Part shown: in pieces, positions 17,419 through 25,377 of the stretch
Layout of the letters: every line of letters begins with the position of its first letter
Numbering within the stretch: position 1 is the first letter of the stretch
Assembly: GCA_028288305.1 (NCBI GenBank)
Contig: JAQBOA010000016.1
Span: 124,001 to 188,000 of the forward strand
DNA length: 64,000 bases
DNA from: Mucilaginibacter sp.
GTDB taxonomy: Bacteria; Bacteroidota; Bacteroidia; Sphingobacteriales; Sphingobacteriaceae
Direction: 5' to 3'
Translations under genes and position numbers: made by a program
The notes under the pieces: model-generated
Told to the model about the DNA's origin: nothing
The model's database searches: none
What the model saw: the letters and a program-made list of their open reading frames with translations, nothing else

Positions 17419-17619
17419 ATGAAAATGGAACCTGCCACCAAACAAAGAATAATCAGGAATGCATTCGTGAGCTTATTCATTTATGTGCTGCCCATAGCAC
17501 TCATGTTTTTAACGTTTTATTTCACTGGCCAGCGGCCATGGGAAAAGAAACAGCCAACTAACCCGAGTTCAAAATCAATAAACAAAACAAACACTTTAAA
17601 CAATGGAAACAACGATTGA
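17419..17619 (+). CDS. small single-pass membrane protein (66 aa)
   Basis: One hydrophobic segment (about 14-36, FVSLFIYVLPIALMFLTFYF), a GQRPWEKK turn and an Asn/Ser/Lys-rich tail. It overlaps the start of the fatty acid hydroxylase gene by 17 bp, which indicates translational coupling. It resembles the preceding 52-residue protein in layout (single helix, charged C-terminal tail) but not in obvious sequence. No known family recognised. Confidence 0.6.
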   Translation: MKMEPATKQRIIRNAFVSLFIYVLPIALMFLTFYFTGQRPWEKKQPTNPSSKSINKTNTLNNGNND

Positions 17620-18574
17620 ATTTGTAAAAAAAATAGTGGAAAACCTTAATGGTTATGGATTTCCCTTTTTAGTATTTTTTCTTGGCGTACTCGAATTTTC
17701 ATTCGGGTTATATAAAAATAAATGGCCAAAAAATGAAAGATGGGTTGATATAGCATGCTTTACGCTTCCCAGGCTTATCATCAGGCCGGCAGTTGCTTAC
17801 TACGGACTGCAAATTTTGCCTTCTATACTCCCTGGCTTTAAGAATGTATTTAACTGGGTGCCTTTCTTTTGGGGCTGTATAATTATTGCTGTAGCAGATG
17901 ATTTGACACAGTATTGGTATCATCGGTTGCACCACGAAGTGCCATGGTTATGGCGTTTTCACCGCACCCATCATTCAGCCTCCTACATGGGCATGGCAAT
18001 GGCCAGCAGGCAAAACGCCATATATACCCTCTTTTTCTCTCAAACTTATTTAACAACAGCATTGGTTTATTTAGGTTTAGGTCTCCCCGTAATTGTAATA
18101 AAGGGTATAAAAGGAGCAATTACCACGCTTGCACACTCCAGCATACCCTGGGACAAGCCTCTTTATAAATATAAAGTGCTGCACCCTTTAGCCTGGGTAC
18201 TGGAGCGTTTTATATCCACGCCGGCAACCCATCATGCCCACCACGCGGCAACTACTGATGACGGCGTAGGACATTACAAAGGCAACTTTGGCAATATGTT
18301 TTTTTTGTGGGATGTTATTTTCGGAACTGCTTTAATATCACGCCAGTATCCCAAAGCTTACGGTATATCACATTATGAGGGTGATCAATGGTACGCGCAG
18401 CTATTATGGCCCATATTTAAATCAAAGGTTGAGGGCAGTGAACTTGCCCCTAACGGGCCAATGGTACGCATGGATATTGACGACGCCAAAACATCAGAAC
18501 AACTTCATGAATACAAGGATCTTCGCAACAACGGTGTGTTTACCTCAAACCAGGCTATAACTGAATCCGCCTAA
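17603..18574 (+). CDS. sterol desaturase / fatty acid hydroxylase family membrane di-iron enzyme
   Basis: Integral membrane oxygenase of 323 residues in the FA_hydroxylase family (PF04116). The di-iron histidine clusters are visible: HRLHH at 107-111, HRTHH at 120-124 and HHAHH at 210-214, with a further GVGHYKGNFG motif. Such enzymes hydroxylate or desaturate lipids using O2. Within a SusCD-sulfatase operon it suggests that the imported sulfate ester, or what is left after sulfate removal, is a lipid or hydrophobic alcohol; this is inference. It is coupled to the small membrane protein gene upstream. Confidence 0.88.
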   Translation: METTIEFVKKIVENLNGYGFPFLVFFLGVLEFSFGLYKNKWPKNERWVDIACFTLPRLIIRPAVAYYGLQILPSILPGFKNVFNWVPFFWGCIIIAVADDLTQYWYHRLHHEVPWLWRFHRTHHSASYMGMAMASRQNAIYTLFFSQTYLTTALVYLGLGLPVIVIKGIKGAITTLAHSSIPWDKPLYKYKVLHPLAWVLERFISTPATHHAHHAATTDDGVGHYKGNFGNMFFLWDVIFGTALISRQYPKAYGISHYEGDQWYAQLLWPIFKSKVEGSELAPNGPMVRMDIDDAKTSEQLHEYKDLRNNGVFTSNQAITESA

Positions 18575-18603
18575 ACATTATTAAACGATAAAGGATTATC
18601 AAA

Positions 18604-20490
18604 ATGAAAAATCATATAAAAAACCTTAAAAGACTAGTTGGGTTTGTATTGCCTGGTTTATTACTTATAAATTATGCATCGGCCCAAAACTTCACGCAAC
18701 AGCAGCAACCTTTTAAAGGAGTTGTTGGAAAAACTCTTGCAGATTCAAAAGAATCGTGGACAGCCCCGATAAAAGCGCCCAAAGGCGCACCCAATGTTTT
18801 ATGGATAATATTGGATGATGTAGGCTTTGGTGCATCATCAACATTTGGCGGTGTGATCAGAACGCCTAATTTCGATACGCTGGCAAGCCTGGGTTTGCGG
18901 TATACTAACTTTCACACTGCAGCTATTTGCGCCCCAACCCGGTCGGCATTATTAACCGGACGGAACCATCACTATGTACATATGGGAGGGTTTGCACATA
19001 CCAGTTTATCAGCCGGTTTCCCGGGATGGGACGGCCGTATACCATCAGACAAAGGTACTGCTGCTGAGATATTGCGCGAAAACGGATATAATACCTTTGG
19101 GGTGGGCAAATATGGATTAACACCAGATGAGGATGCTACTGATGCCGGACCATTTGACCGTTGGCCGTCAGGAAAAGGTTTTGACCACTATTTTGGTTTC
19201 CTCGGCTCACAAACAGACCAATACCAACCAGACCTGATTGAAGATAACGCCCATGTTACCCCTGACGGAAGGAATTTGAATGAACAAATTACTGATAAAG
19301 CCATTTTTTATCTTACAAGGCAACAAAAAGTAGCCCCTAACAAACCTTTCTTTCTTTATTACTCGCCCGGTGCAACGCATGCCCCGCACCAGGTTGCCAA
19401 AGAATGGAGCGACCAATATAAAGGTAAGTTTGATGAAGGATGGGATGTTTTTCGTGAAAGGGTTTTCGCTAATCAGAAAAAGCTTGGTATCATTCCCGCG
19501 AATGCGGTGTTGCCGGAACGTAACCCAGATATTAAAGCCTGGAAATCACTTCCTGAAGATGAAAAGAAACTATACGCGCGCTTTATGGAAGTTTATGCAG
19601 GTTATTTAACTTATGCGGACCATGAAGTGGGCCGTTTAATTAATTATCTGAAAGCAAGCAAGCAGCTTGACAATACGCTGGTATTTGTAATTATTGGTGA
19701 TAACGGGGCGAGCAAAGAAGGTACATTTAACGGAGATATTGATCGTACCATATTTAAAAATCAGCTTAGCGAAGAAGAAAACATAAAGCACAATTTAGAA
19801 AAGATTGGCGAAATAGGTACACCTGACGGAAAGCAAACAAATTATCCGCTCGGATGGGCTCAGGCTGCCAATACGCCGTTTAAATTCTGGAAAGAGGATG
19901 CAAATTCCGAAGGCGGCACACGTAACCCTTTAATTGTTTATTATCCCAAAGGGATAAAAAATGCCGGAGGTATCCGCACCCAGTATGGTCACGTGATAGA
20001 TATACTGCCTACAACACTGGAATATTTGGGCATCAATCCACCGGAATATATACGTGGCATAAAACAAGACACATTGCAGGGAACTTCATTGGTTTATTCA
20101 TTTAATGACGCCAGTGCGCCATCGAGGCATAAAATTCAGTATTACTATATTTTTGGATCACGGTCTGTTTATAAAGATGGCTGGAAGGCGGAAGTATATC
20201 ATCACCCGGATGTTATAGATCTTGGCAGGCCAAAGACCGGTACAGCAGCAGGCTCGGCAGTAAATAACTTTGATACGGATGTTTGGGAATTATATAACCT
20301 GAATACAGATTTTAATGAACGTATTAATGTCGCTTCAAAATATCCTGAAAAATTAAATGAACTAAAAGCGCTTTATGATGATCTGGCCAAAAAGAATAAC
20401 ATATACCCTTTTATCGACTGGGAAGATGTGCTTAAGGGAAGAATACATCATATTGCTAAAGAACCCGGAGCCAATGCGGCAGTAAATTAA
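18604..20490 (+). CDS. exported Cys-type sulfatase (arylsulfatase family)
   Basis: Hydrolyses sulfate esters in the periplasm or at the outer membrane. The 628-residue protein has a signal peptide ending at ASAQ (about 28). Metal ligands Asp71-Asp72 are in ILDDVGFG, and the formylglycine motif C-A-P-T-R lies at 109-113 followed by SALLTGR, so Cys109 must be oxidised to formylglycine. A second metal site is in IGDNGASKEG. Length and motifs fit aryl/alkyl sulfatases of family S1. A formylglycine-generating enzyme is encoded 238 bp downstream, completing the pathway. The substrate is unknown; a hydrophobic ester is suggested by the neighbouring hydroxylase. Confidence 0.93.
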   Translation: MKNHIKNLKRLVGFVLPGLLLINYASAQNFTQQQQPFKGVVGKTLADSKESWTAPIKAPKGAPNVLWIILDDVGFGASSTFGGVIRTPNFDTLASLGLRYTNFHTAAICAPTRSALLTGRNHHYVHMGGFAHTSLSAGFPGWDGRIPSDKGTAAEILRENGYNTFGVGKYGLTPDEDATDAGPFDRWPSGKGFDHYFGFLGSQTDQYQPDLIEDNAHVTPDGRNLNEQITDKAIFYLTRQQKVAPNKPFFLYYSPGATHAPHQVAKEWSDQYKGKFDEGWDVFRERVFANQKKLGIIPANAVLPERNPDIKAWKSLPEDEKKLYARFMEVYAGYLTYADHEVGRLINYLKASKQLDNTLVFVIIGDNGASKEGTFNGDIDRTIFKNQLSEEENIKHNLEKIGEIGTPDGKQTNYPLGWAQAANTPFKFWKEDANSEGGTRNPLIVYYPKGIKNAGGIRTQYGHVIDILPTTLEYLGINPPEYIRGIKQDTLQGTSLVYSFNDASAPSRHKIQYYYIFGSRSVYKDGWKAEVYHHPDVIDLGRPKTGTAAGSAVNNFDTDVWELYNLNTDFNERINVASKYPEKLNELKALYDDLAKKNNIYPFIDWEDVLKGRIHHIAKEPGANAAVN

Positions 20491-20544
20491 TTTTTTGAAG
20501 TTTTGTTTTTAGTTTCTGAATGGTATTTACAGCAATATTTCATA

Positions 20545-20671
20545 GCCCTAACCTTTAGGTCGGGGTAAATAACAAACATGTTTTTAGGCTTTAGCCAAAT
20601 ACTAGTAAAGCTTGTTTAGGCTAAAGCCATGAAAGCAAAAATGATCTTATCCCCGTGCTAAAGCGACGGGG
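20545..20671. repeat. cluster of palindromes in the sulfatase-FGE spacer
   Basis: Three short palindromes occur in series: CCTTTAGG within a CCC...GGG stem near 20546-20564, GGCTTTAGCC (20587-20596) against GGCTAAAGCC (20619-20628), and CCCCGT...ACGGGG (20651-20671). All share the core CTTTAG/CTAAAG. They look like a dispersed palindromic intergenic element and may act as a processing or partial termination site between the sulfatase and its maturase. Confidence 0.5.
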
Positions 20672-20728
20672 CAATGAATTTGCAAAACTCAATACGTAGT
20701 TCTATAATTTTTTTTCAATTGTAATCTC

Positions 20729-21874
20729 ATGAAGTCTTTTAAATTTCCATTCATATTGTTGATATTTTGCTTTTCCTGTGAGCAAAATCCCGCTAAGGTT
20801 GCCAGTAAGGCTGCTTCAGCCATAAACGGTATTCCTTATAAAAAGGCGCTTTGCTGCGAATCCAATATCCCATCCCGTTTTCCTTCGCTAAAGTCATCCC
20901 AAGTGATGGTTATTGGCCCGGTAAAGATAAAGGAGGCACATGCTGGAATGGTTTGGATAAAGACGGGTACTTTTTTAATGGGTGGCGACAATAAACAGGC
21001 AGCAATTGATGAATATCCCAAACATAAAGTAACGGTTGATGGATTTTGGATGGATGCTACTGAGGTTACAAACGCACAATTTGCACAATTTGTAAAAGCC
21101 ACCGCGTATATAACAACTGCCGAGCGCAAACCGGATTGGACCGCGTTAAAAAAACAATTACCGCCAGGAACGCCAAAACCAGATGACAGCCTCCTTGTTG
21201 CAGCTTCGCTAGTTTTTGCACCTCCGGCACATACCGTTTCATTGGACGATTACAGCCAGTGGTGGGAATGGAAAAAGGACGCTAACTGGAAGCATCCGCA
21301 CGGACCGGGCAGTAATATAAAAGGAAAAGAGAATTATCCCGTAGTGCACATTTCATGGTTCGATGCGGTTGCATACTGTAAATGGGCAGGTAAACGCCTG
21401 CCAACAGAAGCAGAATGGGAATGGGCTGCAAGGGGAGGTTTACAAAATAAACTATACCCATGGGGCGATGAGCCTGTTGATGAAGGCAAAGTTAAAGCCA
21501 ATACCTGGCAGGGTCATTTCCCTGATCAAAACACCCTACGTGATAAATTTTATGGTTTAGCTCCTGTTGCTTCGTTCGCGGCCAATGGCTATGGACTGTA
21601 TGACATGGCCGGTAATGTATGGGAATGGTGCGCCGATTATTATAACAATAAGTATTATCAAACTATAAGCAGGCCCGGCGGAATTAAAAACCCGCAGGGG
21701 CCTGCAAATAGTTTTGATCCAGATGAGCCTTATGCAAAAAAACGCGTAATAAGGGGTGGCTCATTTTTATGTAATGAAAGTTATTGCACTGGTTACAGGG
21801 TATCCCGCAGAATGAAGAGCACTGAAGATAGTGGCATGGAGCATTTAGGTTTCCGAGGTGTACAGAATAATTAA
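20729..21874 (+). CDS. exported formylglycine-generating enzyme (SUMF1/FGE family)
   Basis: Oxidises the sulfatase active-site Cys to formylglycine. The 381-residue protein has an N-terminal hydrophobic export signal ending in CFSCEQN, a possible though weak lipobox. The FGE-sulfatase domain (about 70-378) includes GGDNKQAAIDEYPKH, the RLPTEAEWEWAARGG block, GNVWEWCADYY and RGGSFLCNESYC. Cys348 and Cys353 have the five-residue spacing of the copper-binding catalytic pair of aerobic FGEs, so it should be active and oxygen-dependent rather than a catalytically dead relative. Most characterised bacterial FGEs are cytosolic; the apparent export signal is unusual. It lies downstream of the sulfatase and is its likely maturase. 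Confidence 0.88.
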   Translation: MKSFKFPFILLIFCFSCEQNPAKVASKAASAINGIPYKKALCCESNIPSRFPSLKSSQVMVIGPVKIKEAHAGMVWIKTGTFLMGGDNKQAAIDEYPKHKVTVDGFWMDATEVTNAQFAQFVKATAYITTAERKPDWTALKKQLPPGTPKPDDSLLVAASLVFAPPAHTVSLDDYSQWWEWKKDANWKHPHGPGSNIKGKENYPVVHISWFDAVAYCKWAGKRLPTEAEWEWAARGGLQNKLYPWGDEPVDEGKVKANTWQGHFPDQNTLRDKFYGLAPVASFAANGYGLYDMAGNVWEWCADYYNNKYYQTISRPGGIKNPQGPANSFDPDEPYAKKRVIRGGSFLCNESYCTGYRVSRRMKSTEDSGMEHLGFRGVQNN

Positions 21875-21936
21875 TTGTAAAGTTTTTACACGGACGGCTT
21901 AATATAGCTTTGCTTTGTACCTTTAAATAAAAATTT

Positions 21937-22377
21937 ATGAAAAGAAATATTTTGTTACTTGTTGTGATTGCCCTCATGGCTTTCGGTAGTAAAACATTCG
22001 CGCAAGCTAAGCAGGCTGAATCGGCCCCGATAACTATTGAAAGTTATTATAAAACAAAATGGGGTTATGCTGATGAATTTATAGCGTTGTGGAAGAAAAA
22101 CCATTATCCACTGTTAAAGAAATTGTTAGAGAAGGGCGATATATTGAGCATAAAAGCTGAGACACCAATTATTCATAGCAGTGAAGATAGCAGGTGGGAT
22201 TTTAAAGTGATCCTAACTTTTAAAAATGAACACCTTGCATTAGATTACAGCATAGTTGATCCGTTTAAAAAGCAACTGTTTCCTGATCAGGAAAGCTACA
22301 AAAAGGCAGAACAGCATCGTTTTGAATTGATTATCGCACATTGGGATGTGCTTGTTGAGGCAGTAGTTTTAAATTAA
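21937..22377 (+). CDS. secreted protein of unknown function (146 aa)
   Basis: A clear signal peptide ends at TFAQ (about residue 22). The mature part starts with a helix-strand pattern (SYYKTKWGYADEFIALWKKNHYPLLKKL) that could be a dimeric alpha-beta barrel fold, but no family can be assigned. It lies 62 bp after the FGE gene. A promoter-like TAGCTTTG at 21905-21912 could give it its own transcript. It may be the last gene of the sulfatase operon or independent. Confidence 0.75.
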   Translation: MKRNILLLVVIALMAFGSKTFAQAKQAESAPITIESYYKTKWGYADEFIALWKKNHYPLLKKLLEKGDILSIKAETPIIHSSEDSRWDFKVILTFKNEHLALDYSIVDPFKKQLFPDQESYKKAEQHRFELIIAHWDVLVEAVVLN

Positions 22378-22425
22378 CCAGTTCTCAAGCTATGTCTATT
22401 TTATAAAGATACTAGAAGTAGAAAG

Positions 22426-22471
22426 TTTATAAAAATGCTGTCACTATAAACAGGAACAGCATTTTTATAAA
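22426..22471. terminator. bidirectional intrinsic terminator
   Basis: A perfect 16 bp stem, left arm 22426-22441 and right arm 22456-22471, with flanking A- and T-runs on both sides. It lies between the convergent secreted-protein and ahpD genes and can end transcription from both. Confidence 0.85.
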
Positions 22472-22482
22472 ACTTTTTTAAT

Positions 22483-23067
22483 TTAAAATATTATTTTGCC
22501 TGCAGAGGTTACAAGGGATGCTATCCTAACTGCATCAAAAATCCGCTCTTCGGTAGTGCCGAGCTTTATAAGCGAATCTTCATGTGCATTTACACACATT
22601 TCGCAACCATTAACAGCAGAAACGACCAGACTCATCAGCTCAAAAAATTCTTTGCCGGTAACAGGTTTCATCATTAGCTGCATACGTATACGTGCCGGTA
22701 TTTGTCCGTATTTTTCTTTTTGTGTAAAATGACGGAAACGATAAAACACATTGTTTGATGCCAGCAAAGAAGCACAGCCTGCTGCTTCACCGGTTTCGGC
22801 AGGCGTAGCGCCTTGCTCTTCTGCATAACGGGTAAAAAAAGCCGTTAATAATGTATTGTTATTGTTAATAGCTGTTGAAAGACCGATTAAGCCGCATTCT
22901 TTTGGGCTTAAGTGATCAGATGTAAGCGTACTGCTTAAGTTAATCTTCATGTCCCGCAGGTAGCGTGACTCGCCCTTTTCAAGCAAAGTAAGGCTGTTGT
23001 TGCGATAAGCAATGTCAATGCCCAGGTTTTGCAGTATTTCGTTTATTATTTCAGTGGATTCGTTCAT
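22483..23067 (-). CDS. ahpD: AhpD-family alkylhydroperoxidase (carboxymuconolactone decarboxylase fold)
   Basis: A 194-residue AhpD-like protein. The redox-active CxxC is Cys155-Cys158 in GCEMCVNAHED with His162, the conserved arrangement of the family, in which these residues pass reducing equivalents to AhpC. It lies downstream of the peroxiredoxin on the same strand, separated by a repeat element and a terminator-like stem, and the two form a functional pair as in mycobacteria. It should act in the cytoplasm against organic peroxides. Confidence 0.9.
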   Translation of the reverse strand: MNESTEIINEILQNLGIDIAYRNNSLTLLEKGESRYLRDMKINLSSTLTSDHLSPKECGLIGLSTAINNNNTLLTAFFTRYAEEQGATPAETGEAAGCASLLASNNVFYRFRHFTQKEKYGQIPARIRMQLMMKPVTGKEFFELMSLVVSAVNGCEMCVNAHEDSLIKLGTTEERIFDAVRIASLVTSAGKIIF

Positions 23068-23129
23068 TATTATCAGATTGGTATGAATAAAAAATCACAG
23101 GTTCTCGGAAGATTGAAATTGGCGTAAGA

Positions 23130-23282
23130 ACTCCCTCCCGCGGGAGGGGTGCGATTGGTCGCGAAGTGGCAGGGAGGGGTTTCGCCGTTAATGTACGCAT
23201 TACTACCTGTGTTTTCGACTTTGTAAAAACTGTAGCGTGGGGTAAAATAGTTCGCTAAACCCCTACCTCCTCCTTCCCCAAG
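23130..23282. repeat. GC-rich intergenic element between ahpC and ahpD
   Basis: Contains the palindrome CCTCCCGCGGGAGGGG, a second GGGAGGGG and, near the far end, the complementary CCCCTACCTCC. It could fold as a long imperfect hairpin. Its base composition is richer than the surrounding sequence. A reading frame on the - strand through it has no protein-like features, so I treat the stretch as a non-coding dispersed element. Confidence 0.45.
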
Positions 23283-23337
23283 GAAAGAATCGCTCTTGTC
23301 TACCGCTTTTAAAAATTTCTTTCGACTACCTATGAAT

Positions 23338-23374
23338 AACAAATCCCCGCATATAGTTTATACGGGGATTTGTT
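23338..23374 (-). terminator. terminator downstream of ahpC
   Basis: A 12 bp stem (AACAAATCCCCG at 23338-23349 with CGGGGATTTGTT at 23363-23374) lies just past the ahpC stop codon. It probably ends most ahpC transcription and separates it from ahpD. Confidence 0.75.
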
Positions 23375-23387
23375 GTAAAAAAATTAA

Positions 23388-23933
23388 TTAAACAGTTAAA
23401 GTTTCTTCGCCTTTAACCCAGTTACATGGGCAAAGTTCGTCTGTTTGCAAAGCATCCAGCACACGTAAAACTTCTTTCACATTGCGGCCAACACTAAGGT
23501 CGTTTACAGATACCCAGCGGATAATGCCGGTAGGATCAACAATAAAAGTAGCGCGGTATGCGATTTTTTCATTAGGCTCTAAAATGCCCAGGTCTTCAGC
23601 CAAAGATTTTGAAGTATCAGCAAGCATCGGAAATTTAAGATCGCGCAAGTCATCATGGTCTCTTCTCCATGCAGCATGAACAAACTCTGTATCAGTTGAA
23701 GCGCCGATCAATCTTGAGTCACGGTCGCGGAACTCTCCGTAGTTTTTATTGAACTCGGCAATCTCAGTAGGACATACAAAAGTAAAATCTTTTGGCCACC
23801 AGAACATTACTGTCCAAACGTTATCTTCATTTACCATGAAATCGGAAGTTATTGTTTCAAACTCTTTTCCTTTTTCAATGCTTACTACTGCTGTTTTAGA
23901 AAATTGCGGGAATTTTTCGCCTATAGTTATCAT
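23388..23933 (-). CDS. ahpC: peroxiredoxin, AhpC of the mycobacterial type
   Basis: Reduces peroxides with a thiol. The 181-residue protein has peroxidatic Cys54 in TFVCPTE and a C-terminal CPCNW with Cys168 and Cys170. This CxCNW ending is that of Mycobacterium tuberculosis AhpC, which is recycled by AhpD; enterobacterial AhpC, recycled by AhpF, differs here. The AhpD gene next door fits. A TATATTTG promoter element is 28 bp upstream. Cytoplasmic. Confidence 0.92.
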   Translation of the reverse strand: MITIGEKFPQFSKTAVVSIEKGKEFETITSDFMVNEDNVWTVMFWWPKDFTFVCPTEIAEFNKNYGEFRDRDSRLIGASTDTEFVHAAWRRDHDDLRDLKFPMLADTSKSLAEDLGILEPNEKIAYRATFIVDPTGIIRWVSVNDLSVGRNVKEVLRVLDALQTDELCPCNWVKGEETLTV

Positions 23934-23960
23934 ATTAATAATCTAATTGTTTATTTATTT

Positions 23961-23968
23961 CAAATATA
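23961..23968 (-). promoter_or_regulatory. -7 promoter element for ahpC
   Basis: On the - strand the sequence reads TATATTTG, an exact TAnnTTTG match, 28 bp ahead of the ahpC ATG. No clear -33 box was found at normal spacing. Confidence 0.45.
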
Positions 23969-24237
23969 CCAATTTTATCAAAGCCATTTTTATATAAAGA
24001 ATTGATGCTTTATAGATTTTATCTATATAAATCTTATTTTTTAATAGTTTTTACCAATATGATAAAAAGCGGTCATTGAGTTAATAAAGGATTTAGAAAT
24101 TTTAAAAAAAGTATAGAAAGAATTATAAAAAACACAATCTCTCAAAATGATTTTACACTTTTCAAACAAGGCAATAATGCTGAATTCCGGGTTTTTATTT
24201 TATAGATTTGCAGGCTGTTTTAAACAATTTTTAATCC

Positions 24238-24324
24238 GGAGAGATGTCAGAGCGGTTCAATGTGCCTGATTCGAAATCAGGTGTACTGTAACAGGTACCG
24301 GGGGTTCGAATCCCTCTCTCTCCG
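24238..24324 (+). tRNA. tRNA-Ser (anticodon CGA)
   Basis: An 87-nt cloverleaf: acceptor stem GGAGAGA/TCTCTCC, anticodon stem CCTGA/TCAGG with loop TTCGAAA giving anticodon CGA (reads UCG), a long class II variable arm (GTGTACTGTAACAGGTACC) typical of tRNA-Ser, and a T-loop TTCGAAT. The discriminator base is G. CCA is not encoded, as is usual in Bacteroidetes. Confidence 0.95.
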
Positions 24325-24354
24325 CCTTCGCTCGCCGAAGCGGGCTACGGCGGA

Positions 24355-24454
24355 CGAAGTCCGCTGGAGCTGCGAAGGCGAGCTTCGCCCGTTGGAACCT
24401 CAATCTGCGACGAAGTCCGCTGTAGGAGCGAAGGCTGGCTTCGCCCGCTGGAAC
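24355..24454. repeat. two tandem 44-nt GC-rich imperfect repeats after tRNA-Ser
   Basis: Copies at 24355-24398 and 24411-24454 share CGAAGTCCGCTG at the start, TTCGCCCG near the end and a GGAAC end, with a 56-nt period. Each contains GCGAAG...CTTCGC complementary arms and can form a hairpin. Composition is much richer than the surrounding sequence. It begins directly after the tRNA, so it may be a dispersed element that uses the tRNA end as a landing site; no integrase is near. Confidence 0.6.
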
Positions 24455-24456
24455 GG

Positions 24457-24679
24457 ATTTCGTCCATTGTAGAGGTGTTCTGCGGACAAAACTCCATTTT
24501 TTCTATTTCATTAGCCTTAGAAAGGCTACCTTTTTTCTTTAATCAAGAGCTTATCTAATCAATGTTTGCTTTTTATAAGATTTAAGAAATTTTTTGAGCT
24601 AGACGTTGTAAATTGCTTGCAGCCGATAAGAAGACGCTTGACCGAGCAGGTAAAATATATCCACTATTATTAACATAAA
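24457..24679. other. spacer without recognisable features
   Basis: AT-rich spacer between the post-tRNA repeat and the 129-residue orphan gene. I see no gene, hairpin or promoter that I can support. Confidence 0.4.
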
Positions 24680-25069
24680 ATGAATGAATTTGAAATACAG
24701 CTGGCAAAGAAACAAACCATTTCTTTAAAGGACGAAGCCGACATCGCCATGCTTTTAAACGAATTATTCCGGCCATTTTCCGAAAACTACGATAAACTGA
24801 GGTACGAAATCCAGCGCGAATTCAAATCCGGGGGCTCACCCGAAGTAACCAGGATGGATTTTGATAGGGTGCATTTTGATAAAGATACCGGAAAAGGTGG
24901 ATTTCGCGTCGTGCTGGATATTAATTTCACTTTCGGCTGCGAGGATATACTGACAGAAAAGAAAGACCAAACTTCCGAATGGACGTTTTTGATTGATACA
25001 AGCAATAATATAATGACCTTTCAAGGTTCGCGCCATATTGATTACAGGTCAACTGCAGACGAATTTTAA
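24680..25069 (+). CDS. conserved-looking hypothetical protein (129 aa)
   Basis: Soluble protein without signal peptide or membrane segment. The N-terminal half is helical and charged (LLNELFRPFSENYDKLRYEIQREF); the C-terminal half reads as beta strands (GGFRVVLDINFTFGCEDI, SEWTFLID, IMTFQGS). Normal codon use and amino acid composition support a real gene, but I do not recognise the family. The neighbours, a tRNA and a DUF5996 gene, give no functional clue. Confidence 0.65.
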   Translation: MNEFEIQLAKKQTISLKDEADIAMLLNELFRPFSENYDKLRYEIQREFKSGGSPEVTRMDFDRVHFDKDTGKGGFRVVLDINFTFGCEDILTEKKDQTSEWTFLIDTSNNIMTFQGSRHIDYRSTADEF

Positions 25070-25377
25070 TACTATAATGTTAAGAGCAATAATAGATAAC
25101 CTGACCCTATCATGTTAAATGCCGCTAATCAATAACATGCCTTCAAAATATTTCCGTTACCAATATCACACTGTGCACAGAACCTTCTTCAAGTGATCCT
25201 ACGAAAACAGGAAAATAATAAGCTGCTATCTTTTAGCGATCTTATAACTTAAGACAAGAACTAAAACGATGACATTGAATTGGATTAATCAGAATCTGAG
25301 TTGTTTATTTAAAACAAGTCTTGTTAGCTAAGCGTTTTGGGTTAAGCTATATTAAAAGTATTTAAATAATAATAGTC
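25070..25377. other. 308-bp spacer, nothing supported
   Basis: Between the orphan gene and the DUF5996 gene. Only very short open frames (20 codons or fewer) with no supporting features are present. No clear promoter or hairpin found. Confidence 0.4.

Noticed and set aside
23073..23342. Open frame of 89 codons on the - strand between ahpD and ahpC
   Set aside because: It runs through a GC-rich palindromic element and has no protein-like pattern; Gly/Pro runs come from the repeat.
24355..24454. CRISPR array
   Set aside because: Only two imperfect copies, no regular spacers and no cas genes in the window.
24260..24472. Open frame of 70 codons overlapping tRNA-Ser
   Set aside because: Starts inside the tRNA and crosses the tandem repeat; repetitive composition, not a gene.
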